64,000 nt of DNA from Psophocarpus tetragonolobus (GCA_037954015.1 CM075692.1:21623730-21687729); one strand, 5' to 3'. Positions 1-12,662 are shown, numbered from the stretch's first letter. Numbers and translations: made by a program. The notes: generated by a model from the letters alone, not told the origin.

Positions 1-672
1 AAATACTAGGTTTAATAAGCCAAAGGGGAGAAGCCACAAGGGAAGGGTCCCTTCATAACTCTTAGAAGCTCTCACAAAGGAGAAAGGGGGACACTCAAAG
101 GTAAGAACCTCAACCAATATGGTCTCTAGGGTTAAATTCAAGTGTAAAAAATACAAGTGAGGGAGGAGCTCCTATTTATAGAGGTAGCTAACCTCTTGAA
201 CAAGATAACCTAAAAAAAGAAGGGTTAGGATTAAAAGGAGAGATCTAAGGGAGGAGAATTGAGAAACAATTCCCTCCTTAGATCATCAAACTTGGTTCCC
301 GAGTTTCTCAAACCAAGGGCCAAGATTCCTTCTTATTAGCTTAGGGGGTTTATGTAGGAAAAGAGGGGTGTAGATATCAAGGCTACCCCTTATTTCCTTT
401 GTAAAGACCCAAAAAGCTAAATCCACCCTTTAAATTCCTAAGACACTTCCTAAAAATAAAAAATAGACTAAATACATGTCCCAAATTAAATTCTTAATGC
501 TCCTCAAAATTAAAATAAAGGAAAATTACATTTTATTAACTAAAGTCCCTAGCCTAATATCTTTACTCTCCATAGGAGGTGAAGTCTTCCTTTGTCTGCA
601 AGGGCTAGGTCTTCTTCAATCCTTCAAGCCATGGTCCTAGTGATAGGTCCTTGGCTAGGCATGGTCACATCA
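1..672 (-). repeat. Family-1 LTR (3' LTR of the leftmost element), cut by window edge
   Basis: Matches the LTRs at 28973-29743, 31315-32086 and 57038-57754. In the minus sense it opens with TGATGTGACC at 672. By comparison with 57038 about 101 bp, including the U5 end, lie outside the window to the left. The R/U5 stem-loop (CAAGGG, six-base loop, CCCTT) is at 37-54 with its last pair lost. The end of the pol reading frame overlaps 624-672. Confidence 0.9.
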
Positions 673-3600
673 TCTCCTCCCCCTTGAAGAGGATTTAACC
701 TCAAATCCATGGGGTCTTCGTCATTTTCAGCACCTACAAATGGAGACAAATCAGAAACATTAAAACTGGTTCTTACCCCATAATCCTCAGGCAAATCTAA
801 AACATAGGCATTATTACCGATCCGCTCAAGGATTTGGAAAGGTCCATCTCCTCTAGGGCTAAGTTTGGACTTCCTTTGAGAAGGAAATCTATCCTTTCTC
901 AAGTGAAGCCATACCCAGTCGCCCTTTTCAAAGATGACCTCTTTCCTCCCCCTATTGGCGAAAGTAGCATCTCTCAAGGATTGGCGCTCTATGTTAGCTT
1001 TAACCCTCTCATGTAATTGTTTTACAAAAATGGCTTTTGCCTCTCCTTCTTTATGCACAGCAACAGAAAGAGGAAGAGGTAAAAGATCTAGAGGCGTATG
1101 AGGATTAAAGCCATAGACCACCTCAAAAGGAGAATGCTTGGTGGTTCTATGAACCACCCGGTTATAAGCAAATTCAATGTGGGGAAGGTACTCATCCCAA
1201 TACTTATGGTTTGCCTTTAAGGAGAGCCCTCAGCATAGTGGATAAAGATCTATTCACCACTTCTGTTTGCCCATCAGTTTGAGGGTAACAGGTAGTGGAA
1301 AAAAGAAGTTTAGTTTCCAGCTTAGCCCAAAGAGTTTTCCAAAAATGGCTAAGGAACTTCACATCCCTATCTGACACTATTGAAGAGGATATATCATGCA
1401 ATCGGACAACCTCTTTAAATCATCCACTTTGTGGTAGGGAATAAAATGGGTCATTTTTGAAAATCGGTCCACCACCACAAATATGGAGTCTGCACCTCGT
1501 TGGGTTCTTGGGAGCCCAAGGATGAAATCCATGCTAATATCCTCCCAAGGTGCAGAAGGAACAGGTAAAGGTGTGTATAGTCCATGAGGCATTGCTTTAG
1601 ACTTTGCTTGCAAGAAATCTATACATTTAGAGCAATGTCTATGGACATCCCTACGCATATGGGGCCAAAAGAATTTCTCTTGTAAAAGCATGAGGGTTTT
1701 TGAAATCCCAAAATGCCCCATGAGCCCACCTTCATGACTCTCTTTTGTAAGTAAGTTCCTAATTGATCCTTGGGGTATACAAAGCTTACTCCCTGTGTAA
1801 AGATACCCCTCACTGATGAAGTACCCATCATGGGCCTTTAATGCGAATGCAGATGCAGAGGTAGCAAATATGGGGCCGAAATCCTTATCAGACGGATACA
1901 TAGCCCAAATGTCATCAAATCCCAAGATTTTTGCACTCAAGGATGAATAAAGGGCATGATGCCTAGAAAGAGCATCAGCCACCACATTTTGTTTTCCTTT
2001 CTTGTACTTGATGACATAAGGCAAGGATTCAAGATATTTCACCCACGTTGCATGCCTTTTGTTCAATTTACCTTGATCCCTCAAATATTTTAGTGACTCA
2101 TGGTCACTATGAATGACAAACTCCTTGGGAGCAAGGTAATGCTCCCAAGTTTGAAGGGCCCTAATTAGAGCATAAAACTCCTTATCATAGGTGGGGTAGT
2201 TGAGGGGGGCACCATTGAGTTTTTCACTGAAATACGCAATGGGGTTCCCTCCTTACAACAAGACAGCCCCCACACCTACACCAGAGGCATCACATTCAAG
2301 TTCAAATGTTTTAGAAAAGTCAGGTAGTGCCAAGACTGGTGCATGGGTCAGTTTATGCTTAATTAGCTGGAAGACTTTCTCTTGTTTCTCACCCCAAAGG
2401 AAAGGAACTTCCTTTTTCACCAAATCATTTATTGGTGTGAAGAGCGTGGAGAAATTAGGCACAAAGCGCCTATAAAATCCAGCGAGACCATGAAAGCTTT
2501 TGATCTCTGTCACACTCTTTGGGGTGGGCCATTCTTGAATAGCTTTTATCTTTTCGGGGTCTACATGAACCCCTTTTGTGCTAACTACAAAACCTAGGAA
2601 AACTACACTATCTACACAAAAGGTGCATTTTTCTAAGTTACCAAAAAGATGATTACTCCTAAGAAGAGAAAAAGCATGCCTTAAATGTCCTAAATGATCA
2701 TCTAGGTTCCTAGAGTAAACTAAAATGTCATCAAAGTAAACTACACAAAATTTACCAAGGCAATCCCTCAGTACATGATTCATTAAGCGCATGAATGTGC
2801 TTGGGGCATTAGTTAGCCCAAAAGGCATAACCAACCACTCATAAAGACCAAATTTAGTCTTAAAAGCAGTTTTCCACTCATCATCCTCTTTGATCCTTAT
2901 TTGGTGGTAACCACTTCTAAGATCTATTTTTGAAAATATTTTTGCCCCATGCAATTCATCCAACATGTCATCAAGACGGGGGATTGGGTGCCTATATTTG
3001 ATGGTGATGTTGTTGATTGCACGACAATCAACACACATCCTCCATTGGCCATTCTTCTTGGCCACCAACAAGACTGGCACAGCACAAGGGCTTAGGCTCT
3101 TTTGAACCCAACCCTTCTCCAACAGCTTCACTTGAGACTCAATCTCTTGGGTCTCCATGGTGTTGGTCCTATAGGCAGGTCTATTAGGTAGACTTGCGCC
3201 AGGCACAAAATCAATTTGATGTTCTATACCCCTAATGGGAGGAAGTCCTTTCGGAACCTCATTAGGGAATATGTCATCAAATTCGTTTAAAATATCTTGA
3301 ACCCCTTGAGGAAGGTGCTCATGTGCATGGGCTGTGGCAGTGCTCTCAGCAGAAGAATGCAAAATGGGAGAAGGATTTGATGCTTCTTTGCAAAAGAGGA
3401 GATAAAAGGGCTTGTTAGTCAAAGGAGCTTCTTTTAAATCACGTTTAGTAGCAAATAGGCTCCTTTTACTAATATTCCCTTTCGAAAGGGCATCACCTTC
3501 CAACTCTTTCTCTTTACCCATTTCAAGCTTTAAGGGTAAAGCTTGTTGTGCTTTTTTTTGTTTTTGTTTTTCCTCAACTCTTTTCTTTTTCATCGCAAAT

Positions 3601-4588
3601 TGATCCTCAGCCACTTAAGAAGGTGACAAAGGATACAATTTGAAGCGCTTTTCATTATGGGTGAGAATTATTTGGTTGGAGTGACCATGGTGAATAGCTT
3701 TTTTGTCAAATTGCCATGGTCTCCCCAACAGGATATGACCAGCCTCCATAGGAACTATGTCAATCTCATCATTATAAGATCCTATAGAAATTGGAACCAT
3801 AACTTGTTCATTGACTACCATCTCCCCTTGCTCATTGAGCCATTACAGTTTGTAAGGTTTGGGATGGGCATGGTAGTCAAGGCTAGCTTTTCAACCAACC
3901 TAAAGCTACAACAGTTACAACAGGAGCCACTATCAACAAGGAGAGAACATACTTTGTCATTTACTTTACATCTTGTATGGAAGATGTTCTCTCTTTGTGA
4001 CTGGTCAAGCTCTAGAGGTTGGCTTCCAAGAAGCCTTTGAACCATAAGGAGGTCCCCCTCATAAGAAAAAGCTTCCTCACACTCTTGTTCAAAAGTATGT
4101 CCCCCTTCTTCCTCACTCTCACTAGAGGAGGAAGATGAGCTATTCTCACTACAAATGTCTTGTCCCCTCATGATCATGGTTTTCTTGTTAGGGCATTGAG
4201 AGGCAATGTGGCCTCTCCCAAGACATTTGAAGCATTTGATACTACTTTGCCTCTCAGTAGGCTTAGTAGTAGGGGGTTTTCTCTCTACATGAGGTGCTTT
4301 TGTATCTTGAAAATGCTTGGGTTCCTCTTTAGGAAAACCCTTGAAAGAGTTTCCCTTAAGTTGGTCTCTCTTTGAGTAAGAGGGAGAATCTTTTTCAAAG
4401 CTTTTTCTTTTGAGTTGATTCTCAGCTCTTACACAAAGTTCTACCAACTTATCAAGGTTTGAGTATGAAAGAAGCTCTACCTTATCTCTAATGTCAGAGC
4501 TTAATCCACACAAAAACCTAGCTAGGGTGGCATCGGGTTCCTCAATGATATTGGCCCTTAGTATGAGAAGCTCCATCTTTTGTCTATA
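624..4588 (-). pseudogene. gag-pol polyprotein remnant of the family-1 element
   Basis: Would encode the capsid/nucleocapsid part of gag, the aspartic protease, reverse transcriptase, RNase H and integrase that copy the element and insert it. Visible in order on the minus strand: zinc knuckle CX2CX4HX4C near 4192-4231; protease DSG at 3926-3934; reverse transcriptase with YFDD at 2727-2738; RNase H about 2250-1960; integrase HHCC about 1740-1630, SDRD near 1370 and the TEVVN glutamate near 1255; GPY/F module about 860-770. Breaks: a frameshift just after the protease active site, a 6-base loss in protease, TAA near 3615, TAA near 2253, and a deletion of about 34 bases near 1410 that removes part of the integrase core. 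The frame ends 46 bases inside the LTR at a TGA, earlier than in related copies. Not functional. Confidence 0.9.
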
Positions 4589-4808
4589 CTTCTCAGGGCC
4601 TTGTTTGGATCTTCTACATTCTTAAACATGTGTTAATCATGCTTAGCCTAATTAACACATGTTTTAGAATCTTAGGCCTTGATTAGGAGGTTGGATGTCC
4701 AACTCCTCCCCCCTTCACTCTTAGCTCTATAAATTAGTGCCTCCACCTATTGTGTTGGTTGAATCCTAACATAAGAGATAAAGTAGAAATCTTCCCATAC
4801 TCAAGCCT
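4589..4808 (+). repeat. Chimeric LTR-U3/gag fragment
   Basis: About 220 bp matching the reverse complement of roughly 55764-55982. It contains a U3 segment with a TATA-like box (CTATAAATTAGTG near 4730), then at about 4756 passes directly into gag coding sequence (GLNPNIRDKVE-type) in the same sense. This means R, U5, primer site, leader and gag start are missing from the fused copy. The same fusion is found again near 55790 on the other strand. Confidence 0.75.
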
Positions 4809-5945
4809 CCCACTCCTAGCTTTATAAATTTGTGCCTCCACCTCTTGTATCATTTCAACACTCATTTAAATATAAATAGCATTTTGTGAGTGGAAAAACC
4901 CTAATGACCCTAGTTTTGCAAAAACAACAAAATCCCCCCTAATGTACTATCGAATCACAAGGAAACATGCATTAACAAAGATTACTTCTATCTCTAGCTA
5001 ATATCCTTTCTTCTTTTAACAGATTAACAATGGGGGGTTTAATTGCAGAAAGAAAATGAGCAAGAAAGAAAGAAAATTCATACGAAAGCAAGAAATTTGC
5101 AGAAACCAGAAAGATTGTAGACATAAAATTTGCAGAAATTTAGGAATTTGCAGAATGAAAGATATTTCAGAATGAGATAATTTAGAATCAAAATCAAAAT
5201 TTTGAAAGCAAGAATTCAAAACAATGGAAACATGCAAAAAGGATAGCAGAATCAAAACCAAAATTGCCCCTACCCTGACCTAACATACAAATGCCAATTC
5301 TTGATCAAGAATCATGCATGAAAAATTTAGAGGTAAGGGAAGAATGCAAACTCGAAGTCAAAAGAAATCTGAATCTGGAACTGAAAATTGAAAGCTCAAA
5401 ACTACAATCTTAGAGAGAAGATCTTCTCTCTACAACAATTCTCTAAAAAACTTTTATAAAAATCCTGAAAACTGAATGAGAGTGATTGTGCTTCAGGTCC
5501 TCAACACTGCTAGGCTTTTACTCACATGAATAATGGGTCAAGCAATGGGCTAATGGGCCTAAAACTAATTTACATAAAAATGCAATGTCTAAAACAAATG
5601 TTCTACATTTCTACCCGAACTTCCAAAAATCCTAAAAAATAGGTCCAGACTCCAAACACCATGGTCCAGATATCCAAATTGAAGCCTTGGACGTCAAGAA
5701 TCTAATGAAAAAAGAATCAGCCAAAAATAAGGTCTATAGAAAATGTTATGGCTAAAATATTAGACCGTGTCAGGACAAAAATAATACAAAATTTACTAAA
5801 AATGCAACTTATAGGTATGTTTTATTAAAAATATTATATTATGCATAAAAACCTAAACTGATTCTAAATGCATGAAATAAATAAGACAGAACACCTTAGA
5901 AGATATAGCAAGAGTATAAATGTGAACGTATAAAATGAGTTATCA
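4809..5945. other. Unclassified non-coding sequence, probably LTR-derived in part
   Basis: 4809-4930 resembles a second U3/TATA segment (TATAAATTTGTGCCTCC, then a run resembling a transcript start). 4930-5945 is A-rich with no supported gene and ends in GAGTTATCA, which could be the end of another LTR. No catalytic motif or tRNA was seen. Confidence 0.4.
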
Positions 5946-6170
5946 GTGAGATTCTCTTCTCCCCTTTGAGTGTCCAAAATTCTCCTCTCCTAGAGAGAGT
6001 TTCTTCTAGCATCTATCAAAGGCTCCTTCCTTTATGGCAAGCATCCAAGCATGGCTCATCTCTAGAAGTGATGACATTCCTCCATCATCTTCTTCCTTTC
6101 ACCATCGTTTCTTCATCCTTGAAGTGCTTAGAAGAGGATCCTTGGAAGATCACCCATGGAGGTTGCATCA
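5946..6170 (+). repeat. LTR fragment (R/U5 portion)
   Basis: Ends in GGTTGCATCA directly against the satellite. It shows the R/U5 order common to the other LTRs here: a GAGTGTCC block, then a TATCAA stem-loop (6018-6033, AAAGG/CCTTT), then TGGCAAGCATCC. The U3 part is absent. Confidence 0.65.
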
Positions 6171-6907
6171 TTCAGTTATCATTTTGATTATTTTTAAACG
6201 AGGTGAAAATAAAACCACAATGTATTTTTATGGTCATTGTTAAAGGTGGTAGGGTTTAGGGTTAGTTGGAAGAGGAGCCCGAGTCGATGGGTAGGGTTAT
6301 GGTTAGGGTTAAGGTTTAAGTTTTCATTTTGACTATTTTTAAACAATGTAGCAAAATAAAACCACAATATATTTCTCTTATCATAGTTAAAGCTTTTAGG
6401 GTTAGTGGGAGGGGAATCTGGGTTATGGGTAGGTTTAGGGTTAGGGTTAGTGTTTAAGTTATCATTTTGATTATTTTTAAACAAGGTAAGAAAATAAAAC
6501 AACAATGAATTTTTATGGGCATAGTTAAAGGTTTTATGGTTTATGGTTAATGGGAGGGGAGCCAGGGATAAGGTTAGGGTTGCGGTTAGGGTTCAAGTTA
6601 TCATTTTGATTATTTTTAAACAAGGTAAGAAAATAAAACCACAACGTATTTTTATGGCCATTGTTAAAGGTTTTAGAGTTTAGGTTAGTGGAAGGGGGAC
6701 TAGGGTTGATGGGTAGGGTTAGGGTTAGCGTTTAAGTTATCATTTTGATTATTTTTAAACAAGGTAAGAAAATAAAACCACAACGTATTGTTATGGGCAT
6801 AGATAAAGGTTTTATGCTTTATGGTTAGTGGGAGGGGAGCCAGGGTTAGGGTTAAGGATGGGGTTAGGGTTCAAGTTATCATTTTGATTATTTTTAAACA
6901 AGGTAAG
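6171..6907 (+). repeat. Telomere-like satellite array, first segment
   Basis: Tandem monomers of about 140 bp. Each has an AT-rich half (AAGTTATCATTTTGATTA, then a GGTAAGAAAATAAAACCAC block and TTTTTATGGTCATTGTTAAA) and a G-rich half with TTTAGGG and TTAGGG-like runs. About five monomers lie here. The array is cut at 6908 by the family-2 retrotransposon and resumes at 15090. Confidence 0.93.
6903..6907. repeat. Target-site duplication, left copy (GTAAG)
   Basis: Perfect 5-bp match to 15090-15094, taken from the satellite's GGTAAGAAAA motif. Defines the insertion ends of the family-2 element. Confidence 0.95.
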
Positions 6908-7657
6908 TGATGCATTCTCCCCAAGCAAGGGCCCTATCACTAGGGTCATGGCTAGGAGAATAGAAGAAGACATGGCTAGAGTAGAGGGAGGAAGATCTCA
7001 CCTCCATATGACCATCAAGTTATGCAATCCATGACTTATTTACTTGTAATTTTTATTTTAGGAACCTAGGATTTTATTTTGGACATGTATTAGTCCATTT
7101 AATTTTCTAGGAGGTGTCTTAGTAATAAGAAGGGGTAAGATTAGCTTTTGGGCCTTTATTTAGGAAATAAGGGGGTAGTTTGATAAATACACCCTCTTTT
7201 GCTAAATAAAACCCAAAACTAATAAAGGAGTAATCTTGGCCCTTGGATGAGGTAGCTTGGGCACCAATTCTCATCTAAAGGAGGGTATTGATTGGACTTT
7301 GGGCTTCAATCCTCCTCCCTTGGATGACTCCTTTTAATCCTAGCCCTTCATTTCCTTCATGACTTGTCCAAGAGGTTACCTCCCTCTATAAAAAGGTGCT
7401 CCTTCACACTCTTGTATTTTTTACACTTGATTGAATAGAAAAACCTTGAGTTGGCCAAAATTCTCTTAGTGTCCACCCTTCTCTCTTTGAGAATTCCTTA
7501 GGTTTTTATCAAGGGTTCCATCCCTTGTGGCAAACTTTCCCTCTTAGGCTTATCTTACCTTAAGTGGCGCCTAAAACCACCTCACTTCTTACCTCTCCAC
7601 AAACCATTTCACCAAAGAAGAAAACCTCTAGAAAAAGATCAAGGGAGGCATGCATCA
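6908..7657 (+). repeat. Family-2 5' LTR (750 bp)
   Basis: Begins TGATGCAT and ends ATGCATCA, an 8-base terminal inverted repeat. U3 starts with the duplicated coding tail of pol, the TATA box is at 7386-7392, and the R/U5 stem-loop (CAAGGG/CCCTTG) is at 7510-7527. Confidence 0.95.
7386..7392 (+). promoter_or_regulatory. TATA box of the family-2 LTR promoter
   Basis: CTATAAAAA lies just after a short inverted motif (GAGGT, T, ACCTC). The same arrangement precedes the TATA box of family-1 LTRs. The ACTCTTGTATTTTTTACACTTG block follows, where transcription start and R are expected by analogy with other plant LTRs. Confidence 0.7.
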
Positions 7658-9597
7658 TTTGGTATCTAGAGCATTGGTTCTAGAGGTCTAACCTCTCTTC
7701 CTATCTCATTTATTTTTTTTTTCCGTTTTCCTATTTTATTTTATCTTTAATTTTCGCAATTTTTTCTAGCTTTCCATTGTTGTTTATCATTTCCATTTAT
7801 GTCTTGAGTTTATTGTTTTGAGTTATAGTTTATTTGTACCATTTATTTTTTGCTTGATGCAATTTATATTGTTCTTTTCTTTGCATCTACGTCTCTCCCA
7901 TATTCATTAATTTCCGCTTAAGCTTTGAGTTGGGTGCTTTCTTGCTTGAATTTTGGTTTTGAGAATTTCTTGCTAAAAATCCATGCCGTTGTGGTGAATT
8001 CCACAACCTTGTGGTCAAGAAATTTAGACCAAATTCTTGTGTTTCCTTGCACCTAGTTGCCTTGTTTTTGCTTTATTTTTAGCTTTTATTTTTCACTTTT
8101 ATACTCTTGTGTAGTTGTCTATAAGTCATGTTTATAGTTTCCCATTTTGTCTATTAATTCCTTTTAAGTTTAGCCTCTTTTGTTTTTACAAAAAAAAATT
8201 TGAAACTTCTTAAATTGAGCAACATAGAGGGTCATACCTCAGGTCTAAGTCTCTTTAGAAGTTCATGTGCTGTTAGTTTCAAGCATATTCTTAAAAAAAA
8301 AATTCAAAAATAGTTGCTCAATTTCCTTTGTCTTTATTTTCCTTATACGTATAATTTGTAGCTCATTTGTGTGGTAAAGGTAGTTCTTGTTTGTGGGTGC
8401 TTTCACTTAAGCTATAAGTTTGGTATTTGTGTTCAACAAATTACTAAAAACTTAACAAAGCTTGAGTCCAGTGGCACACCAAACTACTAAACCATTAACA
8501 CATCTATAGCTACTTTGCATTTTGAAGTCATTTCTAGTAGTACCTAAATTGTTGCTTTTAATTTTCTTTATTGTTCCAAGCGCGTAACTCTTTTTTATCA
8601 AGCACTAAATTCACAATCAATTTAGGTGCATCTAGTAAATATTCAAAAAAAAAAAAGAAAACAAAGTCTAAAATAAAATACAAAAAAACAACAACCAAGG
8701 ATTCAAAAAAAAAAAGAGAACAAACAAAAGAAAAGAAAGTTTGAAAAAAATTCATTTGATGTACCTAACCTAAAATTAGCAAGTGCTTCAACTTTGAACT
8801 TGGAACCTTAAAAAAAATTTTATTACTTTTGGTACACTAGAACTTGATATTTTTGTTCTTCTACTCTTTAATCTAGTGTCATTCTTAGGTATTCCATTGT
8901 GTGCTCTCTTTCTTTTGTTTACCTTTTAGTTGTTGCTTGTCTTTTAAATCATCTTTCTAGTTTGTCTTATATACTCTTACCATTTGGTTAAGTGTCCTTT
9001 TGATTGTGTTATCTTTTATTGCTTTTTGAGTTTCTATTCGCACCTCCCCTTGCTACTTTTGGTTTCTTTGGTTTGTGTGTTAGTGTCACTTTTGGGAGAA
9101 AGCTTGAAAAAGGAGCTTACCACAAGGGTAGCATATTTTGGAAGGTTGGACTAAGAGCCTAAGGGATCACCTAAAAAGGAAATACACCTAGCCGTGAGGA
9201 CTTTGATTTGAGGGAGCATTTGGAGAATCATTTTTTGAAGACTTTACTTTTTCTTTAATTTGGGTGTATTAATTTTGTAGTTGGGAGTTTGAGTGCCCTT
9301 AAGGCCCTCCCTTTGGTTGTAATAAAATTTAATCAATTTTTTAGTTTCTCGAAAATTAGGTGAAGAAGGAAGAAGTGGTATACTTCCTTCAACACCTTAG
9401 GAGCTTGCTTTAGATCCCTTCTCTTTTGAATTTTTGCTTTAAAATTCTTGTTTTATTTTTCTTATTCAAAGCGCTTAGAAGGCTAAAGAGTTCCAAAGAC
9501 TCATCAAGCCATTTTAGGCAAGAAAACACAAAAAGAGAGGAGTGTTTGTTTGTGAAAATTTTTTAGCCACCTTTTTCCTCTTAGAAATTCAAGCACA
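7658..9597 (+). other. Untranslated leader of the family-2 element
   Basis: About 1.94 kb, T-rich, with no supported gene. A small stem-loop (CCACAA, CC, TTGTGG) at 8001-8014 sits about 340 bases after the primer-binding site; related hairpins occur at the same distance in the other two leaders. It could take part in RNA packaging or dimerisation, which is inference. Confidence 0.7.
7660..7672 (+). other. Primer-binding site (initiator Met tRNA type)
   Basis: TGGTATCTAGAGC two bases after the LTR end. Plant gypsy elements commonly use TGGTATCAGAGC, complementary to the 3' end of initiator tRNA-Met. Here an extra T interrupts the match, as it also does at 28955-28970 and 32861-32875. Confidence 0.8.
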
Positions 9598-11658
9598 ATG
9601 ACATCACACACCCACTCTAGTGCTCATAGTTATTCATCAAACAAGAGTGTAAACCAAAGAAATATTTCTAAAGATTACGCTCTAGAAAACTTAAACATGG
9701 ACTTTAGGGAGTGGATGGCAAAAGAACAAGAGAGAAGAGAAGAAAAAAGGAGAGAAAAAGAGTCCAAGGAGAAAAGAAAAATAAAAGAAAGAGAGGAAGA
9801 AAAGAGAGAGAAAAGAGAGAAAGAAGAGAGAAGAATAAGAGAAAGGAGAGAAGATGAAGAAAGGAGAGAAAGAAAAGAAAGAGAAAGAAGAAAAGAGAAA
9901 GAAGAAGAAAAAAGAAAGCATGGGAATGGTGAGAATTACAAAATGAAAGGGATAGTCTTAGGTTCCCCATCTAGACATACCCATAGGAGTGAAAGTGAGG
10001 AAGAATACTACAATCATCCTAGGAGAAACTCCCATTCATCCATGGATAATAATGGGGCCCCTCCAAGGGAGCCCAAAATTGATCTCCCCCCATTTCATGG
10101 GAGGGAAGATGTGGAAGCCTACCTTGATTGGGAAATCAAGGTAGAACAACTCTTCACTTGCCATGAGGTAAGAGAAGAAAGAAAGGTTCCAATGGCAACC
10201 CTTAGCTTCCAAGGGCATGCCATGCATTGGTGGGTTGGGTTAACCAATGAGAGAATCCGCACCAATATGCGTTCCATAAGATATTGGAATGATCTTAGAA
10301 GTGCTCTAAGAAGAAGGCATATTCCCTCTTGGTATGAAAGAGATCTTTTTGATAGACTCCAAAGGCTAAGGCAAACCAACCTTAGTATAGAAGAGTATAG
10401 ACAAAAGATGGAACTTCTTATCTTGAGGGCGAGTATCATTGAGGAACCCAAGGCCACTATGGCAAGGTTTTTGTGTGGGTTAAGCCCCGAAATTCGTGAT
10501 AAGGTGGAGCTCTTCTCATACAATTCCATTGATGAGTTAGTTCAACTTTGCATCAAAGTGGAAAATCAACTTAGATGGAAAACTTTTAAAAAGGATAACC
10601 CACCTTATGTAAAGAGGGACCAACCTACGGGGAACTCTTTCAAGAGTTACCCCAAAGAGGAACATCCCAAGCACTTCAAAGAGCATAAAACATCACATAT
10701 AGAGAGAAAAACCCCTACTACTAACTCTCACGAGAAAGTTAGTAGTATCAAATGCTTTAAATGTCTTGGGAGAGGTCACATTGCATCTCAATGCCCTACT
10801 AAGAGAAACATCGTCATGAGGGCCCAAGATGTTTATAGTAGTGAGTCTAGCTCATACTCCTCTAGTGAGAGCGAAGGAGAAGGGGTTCATGCATACCAAT
10901 CTGATTGTGATGAAACCGCTTATGCATGTGAGGGAGACCTCTTAATGATAAGAAGACTTCTTGGAAGCCAACCTTTGAAAGTGTCCTCATCTCAAAGGGA
11001 GAACATATTCCACACTCGCTGTAAGGTGAATGACAAAATATGTTCTCTCATTGTGGATAATGGGTCATACTGCAATTGTTGTAGCTCAAGGTTGGTGGAA
11101 AAGCTAGCCTTGACCCCACTTCCCCACCCTAAGCCTTACAAGCTTCAATGGCTCAATAAGCAAGGGGAAATGGAGGTCAATGAGCAAGTCAAGGTTCCAA
11201 TTTCCATTGGGTCTTATAAATACGAGATCCTGTGTGACATAGTCCCAATGGAAGCTGGCCATATCTTGCTAGGAAGACCATGGCAATTTGATAAGAAAGC
11301 CATACATCATGGTCATTCCAATAACATCATCCTCACTCGTAAGGATAAGCGCATTAAGTTGTGTCCTCTAACACCTTCACAAGTGGCGGATGACCAACTC
11401 ATCATGAAACATAAGAGAGATGAGGAGAAAAAAAAAAGCGAAGCTTTACCCCTAAAGCTTGAAAGGGGTAAAGAGGTTGAGTTGGAAGTTGGTGCCCCTT
11501 CCAAGAAAGTCATTAGTAAAGGGAGTTTATTTGCGACAAAATTGGATTTAAAGGAAGCCCCCTTAACTAACAGACCTTTCTATCTCCTCCTTTGCAAAGA
11601 GGCATCCCCCATTTCTTCCCCCTCCACTTTTTCCCTTCTAGTTCTAGCACTACCATAG
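9598..11658 (+). pseudogene. gag and protease part of the family-2 polyprotein (frame-broken at its end)
   Basis: A 686-residue open frame. Residues ~37-118 are an extremely charged Arg/Glu/Lys stretch, probably coiled coil or RNA-binding. Residues ~160-290 carry the retrotransposon gag (capsid) domain, with PFHGREDVEAYLDWE and the YRQKMELLILRA block. A CX2CX4HX4C zinc knuckle lies near residue 386, followed by a Ser/Glu-rich linker. The aspartic protease follows, but its catalytic triplet near residue 486 reads Asp-Asn-Gly instead of the usual Asp-Ser-Gly. Start chosen because MTSHTHSS aligns with the start of gag at 62559. The frame is lost near 11600-11640 in a C/T-rich stretch, so the last ~20 residues are not native and reverse transcriptase continues in another frame. 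The gag part itself is open and might still be made. Confidence 0.9.
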
Positions 11659-12662
11659 AACTTGGACCTGAGAACCTACCTCAAGAGGTTCAAGAGCTTT
11701 TAAAGGAGTTTGGTGATATATTCCCTAATGAAGTTCCCAAAGGACTTCCTCCAATTAGGGGTATAGAACACCAAATAGACTTGGTACCTGGGGCTAGCCT
11801 GCCTAATAGGCCTGCTTATAGGACTAATCCCATGGAGACCAAGGAGATTGAATCTCAAGTCCAAGAACTATTGGAGAAGGGTTGGGTTCAAGAGAGCCTA
11901 AGCCCTTGTGCTGTGCCAGTTTTGTTGGTGCTTAAGAAGAATGGCCAATGGAGGATGTGCATTGATTGTCGAGCAATCAATAACATCACCATCAAATATA
12001 GGCACCCTATCCCTAGGCTTGATGACATGCTTGATGAATTGCATGGGGCCCAATTATTTTCAAAAATTGATCTTAAGAGTGGTTATCACCAAATCCGCAT
12101 CAAGGAAGGTGATGAGTGGAAAACGGCTTTTAAGACCAAGTTTGGGCTGTATGAGTGGTTGGTAATGCCCTTTGGGCTTACCAATGCCCCAAGCACCTTC
12201 ATGAGGCTTATGAATCATGTCCTTAGGGATTGCTTAGGAAAATTTTGTGTTGTTTATTTTGATGACATCTTAGTGTATAGCAAGAGCCTAGATGAACATG
12301 TAGGCCATCTTAGGCGCGTCTTTTGCATTCTTAGGTCACACCAACTCTATGGAAATCTTGAAAAATGTAATTTTTGTGTGGAGAGTGTGGTGTTCTTAGG
12401 TTTTATAGTTAATAAAAATGGGGTTCAAGTAGACCCCGACAAAATCAAAGCCATCCAAGAATGGCCCACCCCAAAAAGCGTGACTGAGATCAAGAGTTTT
12501 CATGGTCTCGCGAGCTTTTACAGGCGCTTTGTGCCTAACTTCTCCACACTTTTCTCACCAATCAATGATTTGGTGAAGAAGGATACTCCTTTCCTTTGGA
12601 GTGAAAAACAACAAAAAGCCTTTGAACTTATCAAAGAGAAACTGACCCATGACCAGTTTTAG
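11640..12662 (+). pseudogene. Reverse transcriptase part of the family-2 polyprotein
   Basis: Follows the protease after a frameshift. It holds the full set of gypsy reverse transcriptase blocks: the QVQELLEKGWVQES region, VDCRAIN-type block (here CIDCRAIN), RHPIPRLDDMLDELHGA, SKIDLKSGYHQIR, MPFGLTNAPSTFM, and the catalytic YFDD at 12255-12266. It would copy element RNA into DNA in the cytoplasmic particle. The frame ends at 12662 after a single-base loss near 12651 at the start of RNase H. An in-frame ATG at 11592 exists but translation in intact relatives is continuous from gag, so no separate start is proposed. Confidence 0.92.

Larger units (their letters stand above)
1..4588 (-). mobile_element. 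Truncated family-1 Ty3/gypsy (CRM-like) retrotransposon
   Basis: From right to left: gag C-terminal half, protease, reverse transcriptase, RNase H, integrase and 3' LTR, all minus strand. The first half of gag, the leader and the 5' LTR are missing. At about 4588 the sequence switches inside gag, a few codons before the MELLILRANIIEE block, into an unrelated LTR-derived fragment. The purine tract before the LTR (about 673-690, minus sense) still has the AAGGGGGAGGAGA form, so the 3' end is well kept. Lineage assignment rests on the integrase end and lack of a chromodomain. Confidence 0.88.

Noticed and set aside
5016..5261. An 81-residue hydrophobic minus-strand open frame
   Set aside because: Antisense of an A/G-rich low-complexity stretch (repeated GAAAGAAA and TTTGCAGAAA-like units); no homology recognised.
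9691..9970. Phe/Ser/Leu-rich open frames opposite gag, resembling membrane proteins (also 26660-26953, 62153-62575)
   Set aside because: They are the antisense of the purine-rich Arg/Glu/Lys gag segment, recur in every gag copy, and have no start context or independent support.
11592..11640. Separate start codon for reverse transcriptase at 11592
   Set aside because: The ATG precedes the point where the true RT frame aligns with relatives and lies in sequence that codes for the protease-RT linker in another frame. Other copies read through in one frame.
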